In this document: in pieces, positions 7,916-16,325 of the stretch | Numbering within the stretch: position 1 is the stretch's first letter | Layout of the letters: the number at the start of each line of letters is the position of its first letter | DNA from: Myxococcales bacterium | GTDB lineage: Bacteria > Myxococcota_A > UBA9042 | Direction of reading: 5' to 3' | Assembly: GCA_947491025.1 (NCBI GenBank) | Contig: CANLIC010000006.1 | Span: 95,263-159,262, forward strand | DNA: 64,000 nucleotides | The notes under the pieces: generated by a model | Database searches by the model: none | What the model was told of the DNA's origin: nothing | The model's input: only the letters and a program-made list of their open reading frames with translations | Made by a program: the position numbers and the translations under genes

Positions 7916-8803
7916 TTACCCGAGGCACCCCCCAACGTAGAGCGACTCCACCGTCCACTCGACGCGACCATGCAAGGTCGCCTGGCTCGAGCGCCCCGCC
8001 GGCAGCTCCACCCGCCGCAACCCCAGGTCCAGAGGCAACTCGTCGCCATGCGTCCGGGCGCCGGTGCGGCCGTCGTACGAGACAAGCAGCCCGATGTCGC
8101 GCCTGCCAACCAAGGGCCGCAACGCCTCCGCCAGCGCGGACCGGCTCAAACCTGCCACGTAGCGGCGATCTCGGCCGCCCGAGGTGCCCTGATACGGCGG
8201 GTCGAGGTAGATCAGATCTCCTGGCTGAATCTTCTCAAGAACAAGACGAAAATCATCTGTTGTGACATCGCACAGGCCGCAAAGTAGCGCCGCCACCTGC
8301 AGGGCCTGCGCCCGCACGCGGTCGGGCCGAACCCCGTGACGTCGCCGGTCAGCGCTCTGGTTGAAGCGCCCGTCTCGGCCAAAGCGCGGCGCGTTCTTCA
8401 CCGCGCGCGCCAGCAGGTAGAGCAACCCGGCTGGCGTCGGCTCGTCGTGGAAGCGCGCGCGCACCGCCCCGTAATGGCCGGCGCCGGCGCCAAACTGGGA
8501 CAGCCAGAGCGCCTCGTACTCGTCGGCGAGCGTCATCGGTGACGCCAAGACCTGCCGCCAGAGCGCCATCAGTGGCGCGTAGGTATCGGCCAGCAGGTAG
8601 CGATCGGCCACACCGCGCTGCGCGGCAGCCAAGGTCAACGCCGCCGAGCCGCAGAAGGGCTCGACGAGCCGAGAAAAGCGCCGCTCTCCCAACTGCGCCA
8701 AGATCGCCGGCGCCAACCGGCGCTTGCTGCCCTGATACGGCACCAAGTGCGGCGGCGGCCCGCTGTCGCGGCCCCCAGCCTCGTCGCCTGACGCACCGGT
8801 CAA
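7916..8803 (-). CDS. D12-class (Dam-like) DNA adenine methyltransferase
   Basis: 295 residues. Motif X is VPYQGSKRRL (21-30), motif I (SAM binding) is LVEPFCGSAAL (46-56), and the catalytic motif IV is DPPY (201-204). The order X-I-IV and the size match class-alpha N6-adenine methylases such as Dam and DpnM. The target site cannot be read from sequence. The start is TTG 8803, overlapping the lexA stop (TTGA), which implies translation coupled to lexA. No restriction endonuclease gene is adjacent, so it looks like an orphan. Codons for residues ~176-200 are markedly richer in A/T third positions than the rest of the gene. Confidence 0.85.
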   Translation of the reverse strand: MTGASGDEAGGRDSGPPPHLVPYQGSKRRLAPAILAQLGERRFSRLVEPFCGSAALTLAAAQRGVADRYLLADTYAPLMALWRQVLASPMTLADEYEALWLSQFGAGAGHYGAVRARFHDEPTPAGLLYLLARAVKNAPRFGRDGRFNQSADRRRHGVRPDRVRAQALQVAALLCGLCDVTTDDFRLVLEKIQPGDLIYLDPPYQGTSGGRDRRYVAGLSRSALAEALRPLVGRRDIGLLVSYDGRTGARTHGDELPLDLGLRRVELPAGRSSQATLHGRVEWTVESLYVGGCLG

Positions 8804-9678
8804 TGCAGCGTCCGCACCACGCCGCGCACTTCGCCGACAACCCGTAGCCGTGCGGCGGCCGCTCGGTCGAGCACGATCGGCGCCATCTCGCGGTTTTCGG
8901 CGACCAGGCGCACCCCGCCCGCCTCGGCGTAGAAGCGCTTGACCGTCACCTCGCCGTCGAGGTCGACCACCGCGATCTTGCCGTTGTCGACCCGGGCGCA
9001 GGGCTGCACCAGCACCAGGTCCTGCGGCAGGATGCCCGCGTCGACCATCGAACGACCGACCACGCGCAACGCGAAGGTGTCGCCGCCGCCGCAGAGCCGC
9101 TGGTCGATCACCAGCACCTCGTCCGCAGCCTCGATCGCAGGGATCGGCACACCCGCCGCCACCCGGCCCAGCACCGCCACCGCCCGCCCCTGGCCACGCT
9201 GCCCAGCCCGCTCCGCAGCCAGCGCCACGGTCTGCGCCTCGCCGTCGGTTTCGCCCTCGCCAAACTGCCGGCTCCAGCGCGCGCCAGGATCCGGGTGGTG
9301 GCGCAGCCGAATGCCGCGCGAGGTCCCACCGTCACGGTCCAGCCAGCCCTTGCGCTCAAGGGTCTGCAGGTGCTCGTGGACGCCGTTGGTGCTGCGGACG
9401 CCGAGCGCCAGGCACAGCTCGCGCGTCGTCGGCGGATAGCCGTTGCGCGCCATCAACTCGATCAGGCTGTCGAGGACCATCCGCTGCCGCGCCGTCAGGT
9501 CACGGGCGTCCGGTGAGGCCGGAGCTGCCGCCGACCGCGCGATCGCGCCTCTCGCAACGGCGTCCTGCAAGGGCTTGGAATCAAGCTCCAACGCCTCTGT
9601 GGAGGCGCCCGCGCCTATCCCATCAGCCCCATGCCGATCGATTCCGTGCTGTTCGTCGCCGTAGAGATCGTCGGCCAT
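8800..9678 (-). CDS. lexA: LexA SOS repressor with long N-terminal extension
   Basis: 292 residues, against 200-230 for most LexA proteins. Residues 61-115 are the winged-helix DNA-binding domain (LTARQRMVLDSLI...YPPTTRELCLALGVRS). The autocleavage site is Ala175-Gly176 in RVAAGVP. The catalytic dyad is Ser210 (VVGRSM) and Lys247 (EVTVKRF), so RecA-stimulated self-cleavage should work. The first 60 residues are acidic and low-complexity and have no counterpart in typical LexA. ATG 9678 is preceded by GAGGAGCTGGG and lies ~40 bases after the predicted transcription start, which supports the extension being translated. It forms an operon with the downstream methylase. Confidence 0.95.
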   Translation of the reverse strand: MADDLYGDEQHGIDRHGADGIGAGASTEALELDSKPLQDAVARGAIARSAAAPASPDARDLTARQRMVLDSLIELMARNGYPPTTRELCLALGVRSTNGVHEHLQTLERKGWLDRDGGTSRGIRLRHHPDPGARWSRQFGEGETDGEAQTVALAAERAGQRGQGRAVAVLGRVAAGVPIPAIEAADEVLVIDQRLCGGGDTFALRVVGRSMVDAGILPQDLVLVQPCARVDNGKIAVVDLDGEVTVKRFYAEAGGVRLVAENREMAPIVLDRAAAARLRVVGEVRGVVRTLH

Positions 9679-9725
9679 CCCAGCTCCTCGTGCTGCGTCG
9701 CTTGCAGCGCATGCCGCCGCAGCCG

Positions 9726-9754
9726 AGGATACTGAACAGATGTTCCGCTGGCAA
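9726..9754 (-). promoter_or_regulatory. Sigma-70 promoter of lexA
   Basis: On the minus strand TTGCCA (9754-9749), a 17-bp spacer and TATCCT (9731-9726) form a good promoter. The start site should be near 9719, giving a ~40-base leader to ATG 9678. The spacer contains the LexA operator. Confidence 0.7.
9732..9747. promoter_or_regulatory. LexA operator (SOS box)
   Basis: CTGAACAGATGTTCCG is a near-perfect inverted repeat (CTGAACA-GA-TGTTC). Read on the minus strand it agrees at 15 of 17 positions with the Myxococcus xanthus LexA motif CTRHAMRYBYGTTCAGS as I recall it. It occupies the spacer of the lexA promoter, so bound LexA would block RNA polymerase directly, giving autorepression and damage induction. 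Confidence 0.75.
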
Positions 9755-9777
9755 GTTTTCCAGCGCGTCCGTCGCGA

Positions 9778-10299
9778 TCAGGCGCCGTGGACCGTGATCT
9801 TGATCACCTGCACCGGCGTCTGCGGTCGGTCGCCCGCCGCCGTCGGCGTCGTCTCGATCTTCTTCACGACGTCCATGCCTTCGATCACACGGCCGAAAAC
9901 CGGGTGCTTGCTCGGCGAGCTGGTGTCCCAAAAGTCGAGGAAGCGGTTGTGCACCGTGTTGATGAAGAACTGCGAGCCGCCCGAGTTCGGCCGGCCGGTG
10001 TTCGCCATCGACAACGTGCCCGGCTCGTTGCTGAAGCGGGCGTTCGCCAGGAACTCGTCCTGGATGTTGCCCGTGGGCGGGCCGCCGGTGCCGGCTTGAC
10101 GGCTGTTCGGGTCGCGCGAGTGCGGGCAACCGAACTGGATCATGAAGTTGCTGATCACGCGATGGAAATGCAGCCCATCGTAGAAACCCTTGCCGGCGAG
10201 CTTGAGGAAATTGCCAGCCGTAATCGGCATGGTGTCGAGGTAGAGCTCGACCTTGAAGCTGCCGAGGCTGGTCTCGAAGGTGGCGGTCGGGTTGGCCAT
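9778..10299 (-). CDS. Cyclophilin-type peptidyl-prolyl cis-trans isomerase
   Basis: 173 residues, a complete cytoplasmic single-domain cyclophilin with no signal peptide. Conserved signatures are [15 protein letters not shown] (catalytic Arg in FHRV, with the FMIQ(G/F)G stretch), '[10 protein letters not shown]', 'NSGGSQFFI' and '[14 protein letters not shown]'. The family accelerates prolyl isomerisation during protein folding. The start is ATG 10299 behind GGAG. It sits upstream of lexA on the same strand, but lexA has its own promoter in the 99-bp gap. Confidence 0.95.
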   Translation of the reverse strand: MANPTATFETSLGSFKVELYLDTMPITAGNFLKLAGKGFYDGLHFHRVISNFMIQFGCPHSRDPNSRQAGTGGPPTGNIQDEFLANARFSNEPGTLSMANTGRPNSGGSQFFINTVHNRFLDFWDTSSPSKHPVFGRVIEGMDVVKKIETTPTAAGDRPQTPVQVIKITVHGA

Positions 10300-10497
10300 G
10301 TCGACTCCAAGGCCCGGGGCAATGCCGCGGGGCGTGTGGCGGCCGGTGGGTCGGCGCGCAGCGTGAAGACGCCAGCGATTCCTGGCGTGCCGAGGTCGCC
10401 AATCTCGGCGCTGTGAGCGTCCGGGGCGCGGCGGCGGCGCACCCTAGCCCAAGGCACGGGGCTTTCGCAATGGCGCAAATCGGCTACGCTGCTGCGG

Positions 10498-10922
10498 CGA
10501 GTCGCGGGTGGACAGGCGGCCGCCGGCGCGGCAGTGGCCTCGGCCACGACCCGGCGCCGGAGGAAAGTCCGGGCTCCACACGGCGAGGGTGCCGGCCAAC
10601 AGCCGGCGGGGGTGACCCCAGGGAAAGTGCCACAGAGAGTAGACCGCGTCCCCGGCCGGCGACGGCCCGCGACGCAAGGGTGAAAGCGTGCGGTAAGAGC
10701 GCACGGGCGGCGGCGGTGACGTCGGCGTCGGTAAACCCCACCCGGAGCAAGGTCAATCGGAGACGCAGCGCTCGGTAACGGGCGCCGGAGGGCAGCCGGC
10801 TCGAGTCCCCGGGTAGACCGCTTGAGGCGCCTGGCAACAGGTGACCCAGACGAATGGTCGCCACTCGCGCGCGGGTGACCGCCGACGAGGACAGAACCCG
10901 GCTTATGGCCACCCGCGGCTCG
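10498..10922 (+). ncRNA. rnpB: RNase P RNA, bacterial type A
   Basis: The universal 5' core GAGGAAAGTCCGGGCTCC starts near 10559 and the 3' core ACAGAACCCGGCTTA at 10891. Between them lie AGGGAAAGTGCCACAGA-type P4/P10-P11 elements and AGGGTGAAA near 10677. P1 closes the molecule: bases 10498-10511 pair with 10909-10922 (14 pairs, one G-U). This gives ~425 nt, slightly longer than the E. coli RNA. It is the catalytic RNA that matures tRNA 5' ends. A TACGCT box at 10485-10490 could serve as the -10. Confidence 0.93.
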
Positions 10923-10972
10923 CAACTCGGGACGTCGGCCGCAGCAGCCCATTCCCGCGCCGCGCAAAGCGC

Positions 10973-12388
10973 CTACGAGGACGACGCAACAGACAGGTTC
11001 TGCTGTTCGAGCACGGGTATCCCCGCCGCGATGTAGAAGGACTGCACCAGCTCCGGCCAGTCAGCCCGCGCCCCGAGGTCCGCAAGCACCGAGTTCAGGC
11101 CGAAGTTGATGCGCAGCAAGAAGACCGCGCCGGGAGTCTTCAGGTCAAAGACTCCGGTTTTCCATAGCTTCTTTCCGACTTGCAGCTTCATCGCCGCGGT
11201 GGCCTGGCCGAGGCGCCGGGTGTAGGCGCGATCGTAGGCGTAGGGCTGCGCCGCAAGCAGAGGCTCAAAAGACAGCGTCAGGTAGTCGGCGATGGTGGCG
11301 CGCAGCTCGGCGTCGGCGTCGAGCGGCAGGCCGTAGCCAGCGGCGCAGGCCTCGTAGAGGGCGTCGCCGCGCAGACCCCGGCCGGCGGCGTTGCGCACCT
11401 GCGCGAAACCGAGAAGCGTCTGCCGGTCATAGCGCTGCACGCAGCCGTGGTCGAGGAAGGCGACGCGGCCCTCTGGCAGCAGCAGGTAGTTGCCCGGATG
11501 CGGGTCGCCATTGAAGGCGCCGAGCACGTACATCGACCGGAAAGCGAAGCGGAAGATCGCCACGCCCCAGGCGTCGCGTTCGGCCTGGGTCGCGCCAGCG
11601 ATGCCGACATCGAAGCGCTGGCCGTCGACCCAGCGGCTGGTCAGGACCTTCTCGCCGCAGCGCTCGGGCACCGGCTCAGGGATCATCACGGTCGGGTCGC
11701 CGCGCCAGAACGTCTCGAGCAGGCGGTGGTTGTCGAGCTCTCGACGGTAGTCACACTCTTCGCGAACGCGCGCCGCGACGTCGTGCAGCGATTGCTCGAC
11801 GGCGAACTTCGGCACCACCGACGACAGCGTCCGCACCAGGCCGTCGACGTTGCGCAGGTCGGAGTCGATCGCCTCTGCGATCCCCGGGTACTGGATCTTG
11901 ACCGCCACCTCGTGCCCGCCGAGCGCGTCAGTCAGACGCGCCCTGTGCACCTGACCGATGCTGGCGGCGGCCACCGGCTCGCGGTCGAAGCGCGCGAACA
12001 GCACGTCAATCGGCTGGCCGAGGTCGCGCTCGAGCAGCTCGGCGATGACCTCGGTGGTCATCGGCTGGCTGTGGGTCTGCAGCGCCCGCATCGCCTCGCG
12101 CCAGGTCTCGCGCTGGTCAGCGGGCACAAAGTCATCGATATAGCTCATGACCTGGCCGACCTTCATCGGCAGGCCCTTCATCTCGCCGAGGCGCGCGGCC
12201 AGGGTGCGCCCGATCCCCCCGTGCAGGCTTTTGCTCGCTGCCTGGGTGCTCGCCGTCGCCGCCAGCTTGCCGGCCGCGAGCGCCGCGTCACCGGCCAGCC
12301 GCGCTGCCGTGCCGCCGAGCTGGGCCAAGCGCCCAAGGCGCCCCGTCCGCAGGCCCCGCAGCCTGCCTTCGTCGTGCCCCTCGCTCAC
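10973..12388 (-). CDS. ABC1/UbiB-family atypical protein kinase-like protein
   Basis: 471 residues from GTG 12388, preceded by GGGAGAG. It carries the family's signature elements in order: KxGQ (PMKVGQVMSY, near residue 75), the Ala-rich nucleotide loop AAASIGQVHRA, the invariant Lys in EVAVKIQYPG, ECDYRRELDN, the catalytic DPHPGNYLL and the metal-binding FLDHG. UbiB/ADCK proteins support ubiquinone or other isoprenoid lipid metabolism and have ATPase rather than classical kinase activity. No clear C-terminal membrane helices are visible, so it is closer to soluble ABC1 members. The substrate is unknown. It is convergent with rnpB. Confidence 0.88.
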   Translation of the reverse strand: MSEGHDEGRLRGLRTGRLGRLAQLGGTAARLAGDAALAAGKLAATASTQAASKSLHGGIGRTLAARLGEMKGLPMKVGQVMSYIDDFVPADQRETWREAMRALQTHSQPMTTEVIAELLERDLGQPIDVLFARFDREPVAAASIGQVHRARLTDALGGHEVAVKIQYPGIAEAIDSDLRNVDGLVRTLSSVVPKFAVEQSLHDVAARVREECDYRRELDNHRLLETFWRGDPTVMIPEPVPERCGEKVLTSRWVDGQRFDVGIAGATQAERDAWGVAIFRFAFRSMYVLGAFNGDPHPGNYLLLPEGRVAFLDHGCVQRYDRQTLLGFAQVRNAAGRGLRGDALYEACAAGYGLPLDADAELRATIADYLTLSFEPLLAAQPYAYDRAYTRRLGQATAAMKLQVGKKLWKTGVFDLKTPGAVFLLRINFGLNSVLADLGARADWPELVQSFYIAAGIPVLEQQNLSVASSS

Positions 12389-12456
12389 GGCTCGGCTCTC
12401 CCTCGCCGGCGACGAGGCGCGGCGTCGCTGAGGCTACCGTCGCGGGCTCTCGCCGT

Positions 12457-13374
12457 CTATCGGTCCAAAGGGCGGGCCGCCAACCGAGCGCCGAGGGCGC
12501 CCTGCAGCGTCAGCAGGTCCGGCCAAGGCAGTGCCGGCAAGAGCGCCCGCAGCGGCGCACCGTCGACCCGCTCTTCACCGCCGGCGTGAGGCATGCGGCC
12601 GACGCCCGTCCAGGCGCCCTCGACGATGGCGATGGCCTGCAGCCCGGCGCCATCGAGCAGCGCTCGTGCCAGCGCGCGCTGAGTCGGCTGCTGCGCAGGC
12701 GTGATCTGCCAAGGCCTGCCGAGATCGGTCGTTGCACCCGCGGCCAACGCCACGAGCGCCGCCGCCGCCGTGTCGACCGCCACCACACAAGGCCGCTGCG
12801 CTCCGCCGCCGGGCAGGCGCAAGACGCCCTCGGCCTGCGCCACCTCGAGGTAGGCCCGCTCGCGGCTGGCCGCATCGTCGACAGCCAGCAGCTGGGGCAG
12901 GAGCAGCGCGCAAGCCTCAACGCCCGTCGGCAGGCCGGCGATGCAACCCGCCCGCAGCGCACGCTTGCCCTGACCGTAGGAGTCCTCGGGCAGCGGCTCG
13001 CGATCCAGCGCAGCGTGCCCGCCCGGATGCTCCGCCCAGCGCTCGGGGCGCCGCTCCGCCAGCGAAGAGGCCAGGACCAGGCGGCGCGGCGGCCGCTCGC
13101 AGCCCAGCCAGGCCTCGACCAACGCCGCGGCGTCCATGGCGTCCATGCCGCAGAGGTCGAGCACGGCGTCGCAGCCGTCGAGCGCCGCTCGCAGTCGAGC
13201 GATGTCGCGGCGGTCTCCCCGCACGAAGCGATGAGGCGATTCGGCGATCGATGCGCCCGGCGGCGGAGGATGCCTGGCCAAGCCCTTGACGATGACACCT
13301 GGAGGCAGGGCCGCCATCAGCGTCCGACCGAGCCGTCCGGTCGCGCCGAGGATGGCCCACGTCGGGTTGTTCAC
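12457..13374 (-). CDS. NAD(P)-binding Rossmann protein, epimerase/reductase-like
   Basis: 305 residues from GTG 13374 (GTGA overlap with the upstream gene). The N-terminus is a nucleotide-binding GATGRLGRTL (GxxGxxG). Downstream are the LVLASSLAE strand and YGQGKR, which matches the YxxxK of extended short-chain dehydrogenases, with Ser in SSL as the third catalytic candidate. This suggests a nucleoside-diphosphate-sugar epimerase or atypical SDR, but no substrate can be named. The longer upstream open frame runs into the preceding gene and is not used. Confidence 0.7.
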   Translation of the reverse strand: MNNPTWAILGATGRLGRTLMAALPPGVIVKGLARHPPPPGASIAESPHRFVRGDRRDIARLRAALDGCDAVLDLCGMDAMDAAALVEAWLGCERPPRRLVLASSLAERRPERWAEHPGGHAALDREPLPEDSYGQGKRALRAGCIAGLPTGVEACALLLPQLLAVDDAASRERAYLEVAQAEGVLRLPGGGAQRPCVVAVDTAAAALVALAAGATTDLGRPWQITPAQQPTQRALARALLDGAGLQAIAIVEGAWTGVGRMPHAGGEERVDGAPLRALLPALPWPDLLTLQGALGARLAARPLDR

Positions 13375-14405
13375 TGGCAGGCCGTGCCCTGCACCGTCCC
13401 CGTGCTGCCGTTGGCCTGCGCCCAGGCCTTGAGGGCATCGACCAGCGGCGAGGCGACCGGACATATGGTGGCCGTGGAGCTCAAATGCGCCTTGGCCGGC
13501 AGCCACTTGGCGTCTGTCAGGTGCTGAACGCTGCTGATTTCGAGGGAGACGATGCTCTGCAGCTTGGGTAGGGCGATGGTCTTGAGCTCGTCGAGCTGGC
13601 GAAGCCGCAGCTCCGAGACATTCTCCACCAAGGGCAAGGAGAGCTGCGTCATGGCGTTGTCGACGACGACAAGGGAGTTGAGTTGGGTCAGTTTGGGGAA
13701 GGAGAGCTTTGGGAACACGCCCTTGTCGAAGTGCAGTCCGGCCGTCGTTCCCTCGAGCCCCGCGAACGCCGTCATGCTGGCGAGCGCGAAGTTGCCGCGC
13801 ACCCGGATGTGCGATGTCACCTTCGACAGCTTGCCGAAGCCGGCGACGCTCGCCAGCAGCGGGTTGTTATCGATCTCGATGCCTGGGGTCGACTCCAGCG
13901 CGCCAAAGCCAGCGATCGCCTTCAGCGCGTGGTTGTCCGAGATCGTGATCAACTGCGCCTTTTTCAGCTTGCCGAACGTGGGGATGGCCTTGAGCGCCGT
14001 GCCGGTGATGACGATCGGGCCCATCACCTCCTCGAGGTTCGGCAGCACCTGGCCGACCGCGACGTCGGCGCCAGCGCGGATGGTCAACCCACCCTCGATG
14101 ACCCGGATCTCCGCCAACTTCATGCTCGCAGGGGCCGAGAGATCGAGCGTCACCGAGCCGCCGACGACGCACTGGCCCTCGTAGCCGAACATCTTGGGGT
14201 CCGCCGAGGGCGGCAAAAACTTCAGCGACGGCGCCTTGATACCCTCGTGGCAAGGCGTCGAGGCCGCGCTTCCCTCACCCTTCTGCAACTCGAGCAGCGC
14301 CGGGTCGACGGCCGGCGTATCGAGCTCGGGCAGCAGACAGCTTGGCAACGCCAACGCACAGGCGGCGACCAGCCCGAAGTGGGCCCGCAACAGGTTAGAA
14401 CGCAT
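13371..14405 (-). CDS. Lipoprotein with receptor L-domain-like repeats
   Basis: 344 residues from ATG 14405. A short basic start and hydrophobic segment end in LALPSC, giving a lipoprotein signal with Cys ~21. From residue ~85 on, the sequence is a ladder of beta-strand units with recurring patterns such as 'LPNLEEVMGPIVITGTALKAIPTFGKLKKAQLITISDNHALKAI' (split here into L..L..I..N units). This resembles the right-handed beta-helix L domains found in EGF/insulin receptors and in bacterial surface proteins. It likely binds a ligand on the cell surface; that role is inference. It overlaps the preceding barrel gene by 11 bp and the next gene by 4 bp. Confidence 0.7.
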   Translation of the reverse strand: MRSNLLRAHFGLVAACALALPSCLLPELDTPAVDPALLELQKGEGSAASTPCHEGIKAPSLKFLPPSADPKMFGYEGQCVVGGSVTLDLSAPASMKLAEIRVIEGGLTIRAGADVAVGQVLPNLEEVMGPIVITGTALKAIPTFGKLKKAQLITISDNHALKAIAGFGALESTPGIEIDNNPLLASVAGFGKLSKVTSHIRVRGNFALASMTAFAGLEGTTAGLHFDKGVFPKLSFPKLTQLNSLVVVDNAMTQLSLPLVENVSELRLRQLDELKTIALPKLQSIVSLEISSVQHLTDAKWLPAKAHLSSTATICPVASPLVDALKAWAQANGSTGTVQGTACQ

Positions 14406-15201
14406 AACCGACTCCAAAGCGCAGGATGTCTTCGTAGGAGCTGCGCAGCGTCGAACCAAAGGGATCCTTGCCGCCGAACAGCACCTTGCTCGCGTTGCCG
14501 CCGGTGCCCGTTTCACGCTCGCGCTGGCCCTCATAGAGCTCAACGTAGGCCATGAAGGCGCCTTGGCGACCCCGCTGGAAGTAAGCCGTCGCCCGCAACA
14601 TCGCGGCATTGACCGAGTCGTTGGTGCTGCCGAGCGGCGAGCTGGCGACGCCCGGCCACCAGGTCCATTGGCCCTCCATGACGACCGTCGGCGCCACGCG
14701 CAGCACCGCCTTGCCGGTCAAGTACGTGTAGGCGCTGACCATCGATACGCCGAAACCCGGGGCGAAACCGATCAGCAGCTGCGGGCTGCCGCCCCGGAAC
14801 CAGTGGAAAAGCGTCACCGGAAAGCCCACCGACATGTCGAACAAGAACCCCAACTCGCCGAGGAGCTGGTCGCTGTCTTTGTAGGGCACCCCGTCGTAGC
14901 CCATCATGCAGAGGAACTCGATGCCGGCGAGGTTGCCGAGCGGCGACGACTTGCCGAACATGCCGCCATCGAACGAGACCATGAACTGGTTGCCGTCTTG
15001 GCCCCAGCGATCGCCGGTGCCGAAGGTGCCGTAGACCCGCATGTCCTGCTCGAGGCCAAACCACGTCAGATTGCGCGAAGCGAGAGCTGGCACGGCCGGC
15101 GTGATGCACAGCGCCATCACCAGCAGCGCCACGGCCGAGCGCCCTGCGCCGCCCCACCAACTTCGGCGCGGGACTTCGGCGCGCCCAATCGACTGCACCA
15201 T
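14395..15201 (-). CDS. Outer-membrane beta-barrel-like protein, hypothetical
   Basis: 268 residues. A signal peptide is visible (GRSAVALLVMALCITPAVPALA, cleavage before SRN). The mature part is rich in Gly and aromatic residues in alternating patterns (SFDGGMFG, LLIGFAPGFGVSMVSAYTYLTG) and ends in FGVGYAF, with a terminal Phe as in BAM substrates. No family is recognised. It lies 10 bp after another barrel-like gene and overlaps the L-domain lipoprotein start, so the three probably form one transcript. Confidence 0.7.
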   Translation of the reverse strand: MVQSIGRAEVPRRSWWGGAGRSAVALLVMALCITPAVPALASRNLTWFGLEQDMRVYGTFGTGDRWGQDGNQFMVSFDGGMFGKSSPLGNLAGIEFLCMMGYDGVPYKDSDQLLGELGFLFDMSVGFPVTLFHWFRGGSPQLLIGFAPGFGVSMVSAYTYLTGKAVLRVAPTVVMEGQWTWWPGVASSPLGSTNDSVNAAMLRATAYFQRGRQGAFMAYVELYEGQRERETGTGGNASKVLFGGKDPFGSTLRSSYEDILRFGVGYAF

Positions 15202-15211
15202 CGGGGACCTC

Positions 15212-16168
15212 CTAGAAGCGCGCGCCCGCCGCGGCGGTGAAGCCGAACTCCAGCGAGGTCAGAGAAGGGGTCAATGCGACCGCCTCGACGTAGACGCGCT
15301 GCAGCAGCGCCGCAGACACGCCAAGGCGCACCGGGAAGCCGGCCGTCTTCAATTCGGTGGTGCTGCCGGGCGCAAAGACCGCCTTGTCGCGGTCGTCCCG
15401 TGCCTCGCGGGTGTGGCCGAACCAGTTCCAATCGAACTGCGCCCACAGCAGCAAGGGCCCCATAGGGACGCTGAGGCGGACCGGGATGCCGAAGTACGAC
15501 CAGTGCGTAATCAAATAGCGCCCATCCTCTGCGACGGCGGCGGTCGTGCTGCCAAAGCCGAACCCGAGGTCGACCATCGAGTCGGTGCCGACGCCGAAGC
15601 CGCCGACCATCATCGTGGCGCGGTAGCCAGACACGTCGCCGCCGACGTTGCGCGAGTAAAGCTCCAGGTCGAAGGACTGGTTGGGCGACGAGAACATCTG
15701 CGCCGCTGAGCTGCTCGCCGAGGCCATGATCGCCTGCCGCTCAGCCTCGCTGCGATAGGTCGTGCGCGTATAGCGGTAGTTGCCCTCGGTCCAGGTCTCG
15801 GAGCTCTTGGGAGCAGACGACGCCATCGCGCCGGCGAAGATCTGAATCAGCGCCATGGTGGTGCCGGTGATGAAGCCGTTGCGCTCGTGGTAGCGCACGC
15901 CCATGCCGAAGGACGCGCCAGGGTGGCCAAGCCGCCAGCCGGACATCTCCCCGGTGCCACCGGCGACGAACAGACTCGTCGTCGAGGAGTAGTTGGTGAG
16001 CAGGCTGCGCGGGTCTTCGAAGAGCGCGCCGGCTTGAAAACTCCGCGCGCCGACCACACTCGGCAGCGCCAGCAGCGCCGCAAGCCCCAGGCAGGCCACG
16101 CCACGGAGGCTCGAGGTTCGCTTCAGCCCAGGCGGGGCCCTGCCCTCGCCTCGAACCGGGTCTTGCAT
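15212..16168 (-). CDS. Outer-membrane beta-barrel-like protein, hypothetical
   Basis: 318 residues from ATG 16168 behind GGGGAGGGTGAC. The signal peptide is GVACLGLAALLALPSVVGA, with cleavage near GARS. The mature region shows Gly/Ser-rich strands (SLFVAGGTGEMSGWRLG, VDLGFGFGSTTA) and ends in GFTAAAGARF, again with a C-terminal Phe. A Ser/Ala-rich loop near residues 140-170 may be extracellular. The open frame continues far upstream but overlaps the methyltransferase on another frame, so I reject the longer start. Function unknown. Confidence 0.7.
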   Translation of the reverse strand: MQDPVRGEGRAPPGLKRTSSLRGVACLGLAALLALPSVVGARSFQAGALFEDPRSLLTNYSSTTSLFVAGGTGEMSGWRLGHPGASFGMGVRYHERNGFITGTTMALIQIFAGAMASSAPKSSETWTEGNYRYTRTTYRSEAERQAIMASASSSAAQMFSSPNQSFDLELYSRNVGGDVSGYRATMMVGGFGVGTDSMVDLGFGFGSTTAAVAEDGRYLITHWSYFGIPVRLSVPMGPLLLWAQFDWNWFGHTREARDDRDKAVFAPGSTTELKTAGFPVRLGVSAALLQRVYVEAVALTPSLTSLEFGFTAAAGARF

Positions 16169-16225
16169 GTCACCCTCCCCTCGCGTCGCCGTCCGCCGCC
16201 ACCCACCGCGCATGCGCTGAAGAAC

Positions 16226-16254
16226 GAGTCTCTGGCACGGGCCAAACCTGTCAA
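16226..16254 (-). promoter_or_regulatory. Putative sigma-70 promoter of the surface-protein operon
   Basis: On the minus strand a perfect TTGACA (16254-16249) is followed after 17 bp by AGACTC, a weak -10. It would give a leader of ~50 bases before ATG 16168 and drive the barrel / barrel / L-domain lipoprotein / reductase genes. Confidence 0.4.
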
Positions 16255-16325
16255 GCGCAGCTTGACCCTCCAGCCCTCGCTGCACCGTCGCCCAGTCCCT
16301 GGGACGCCTCAAGGCCCCCGGCGAT

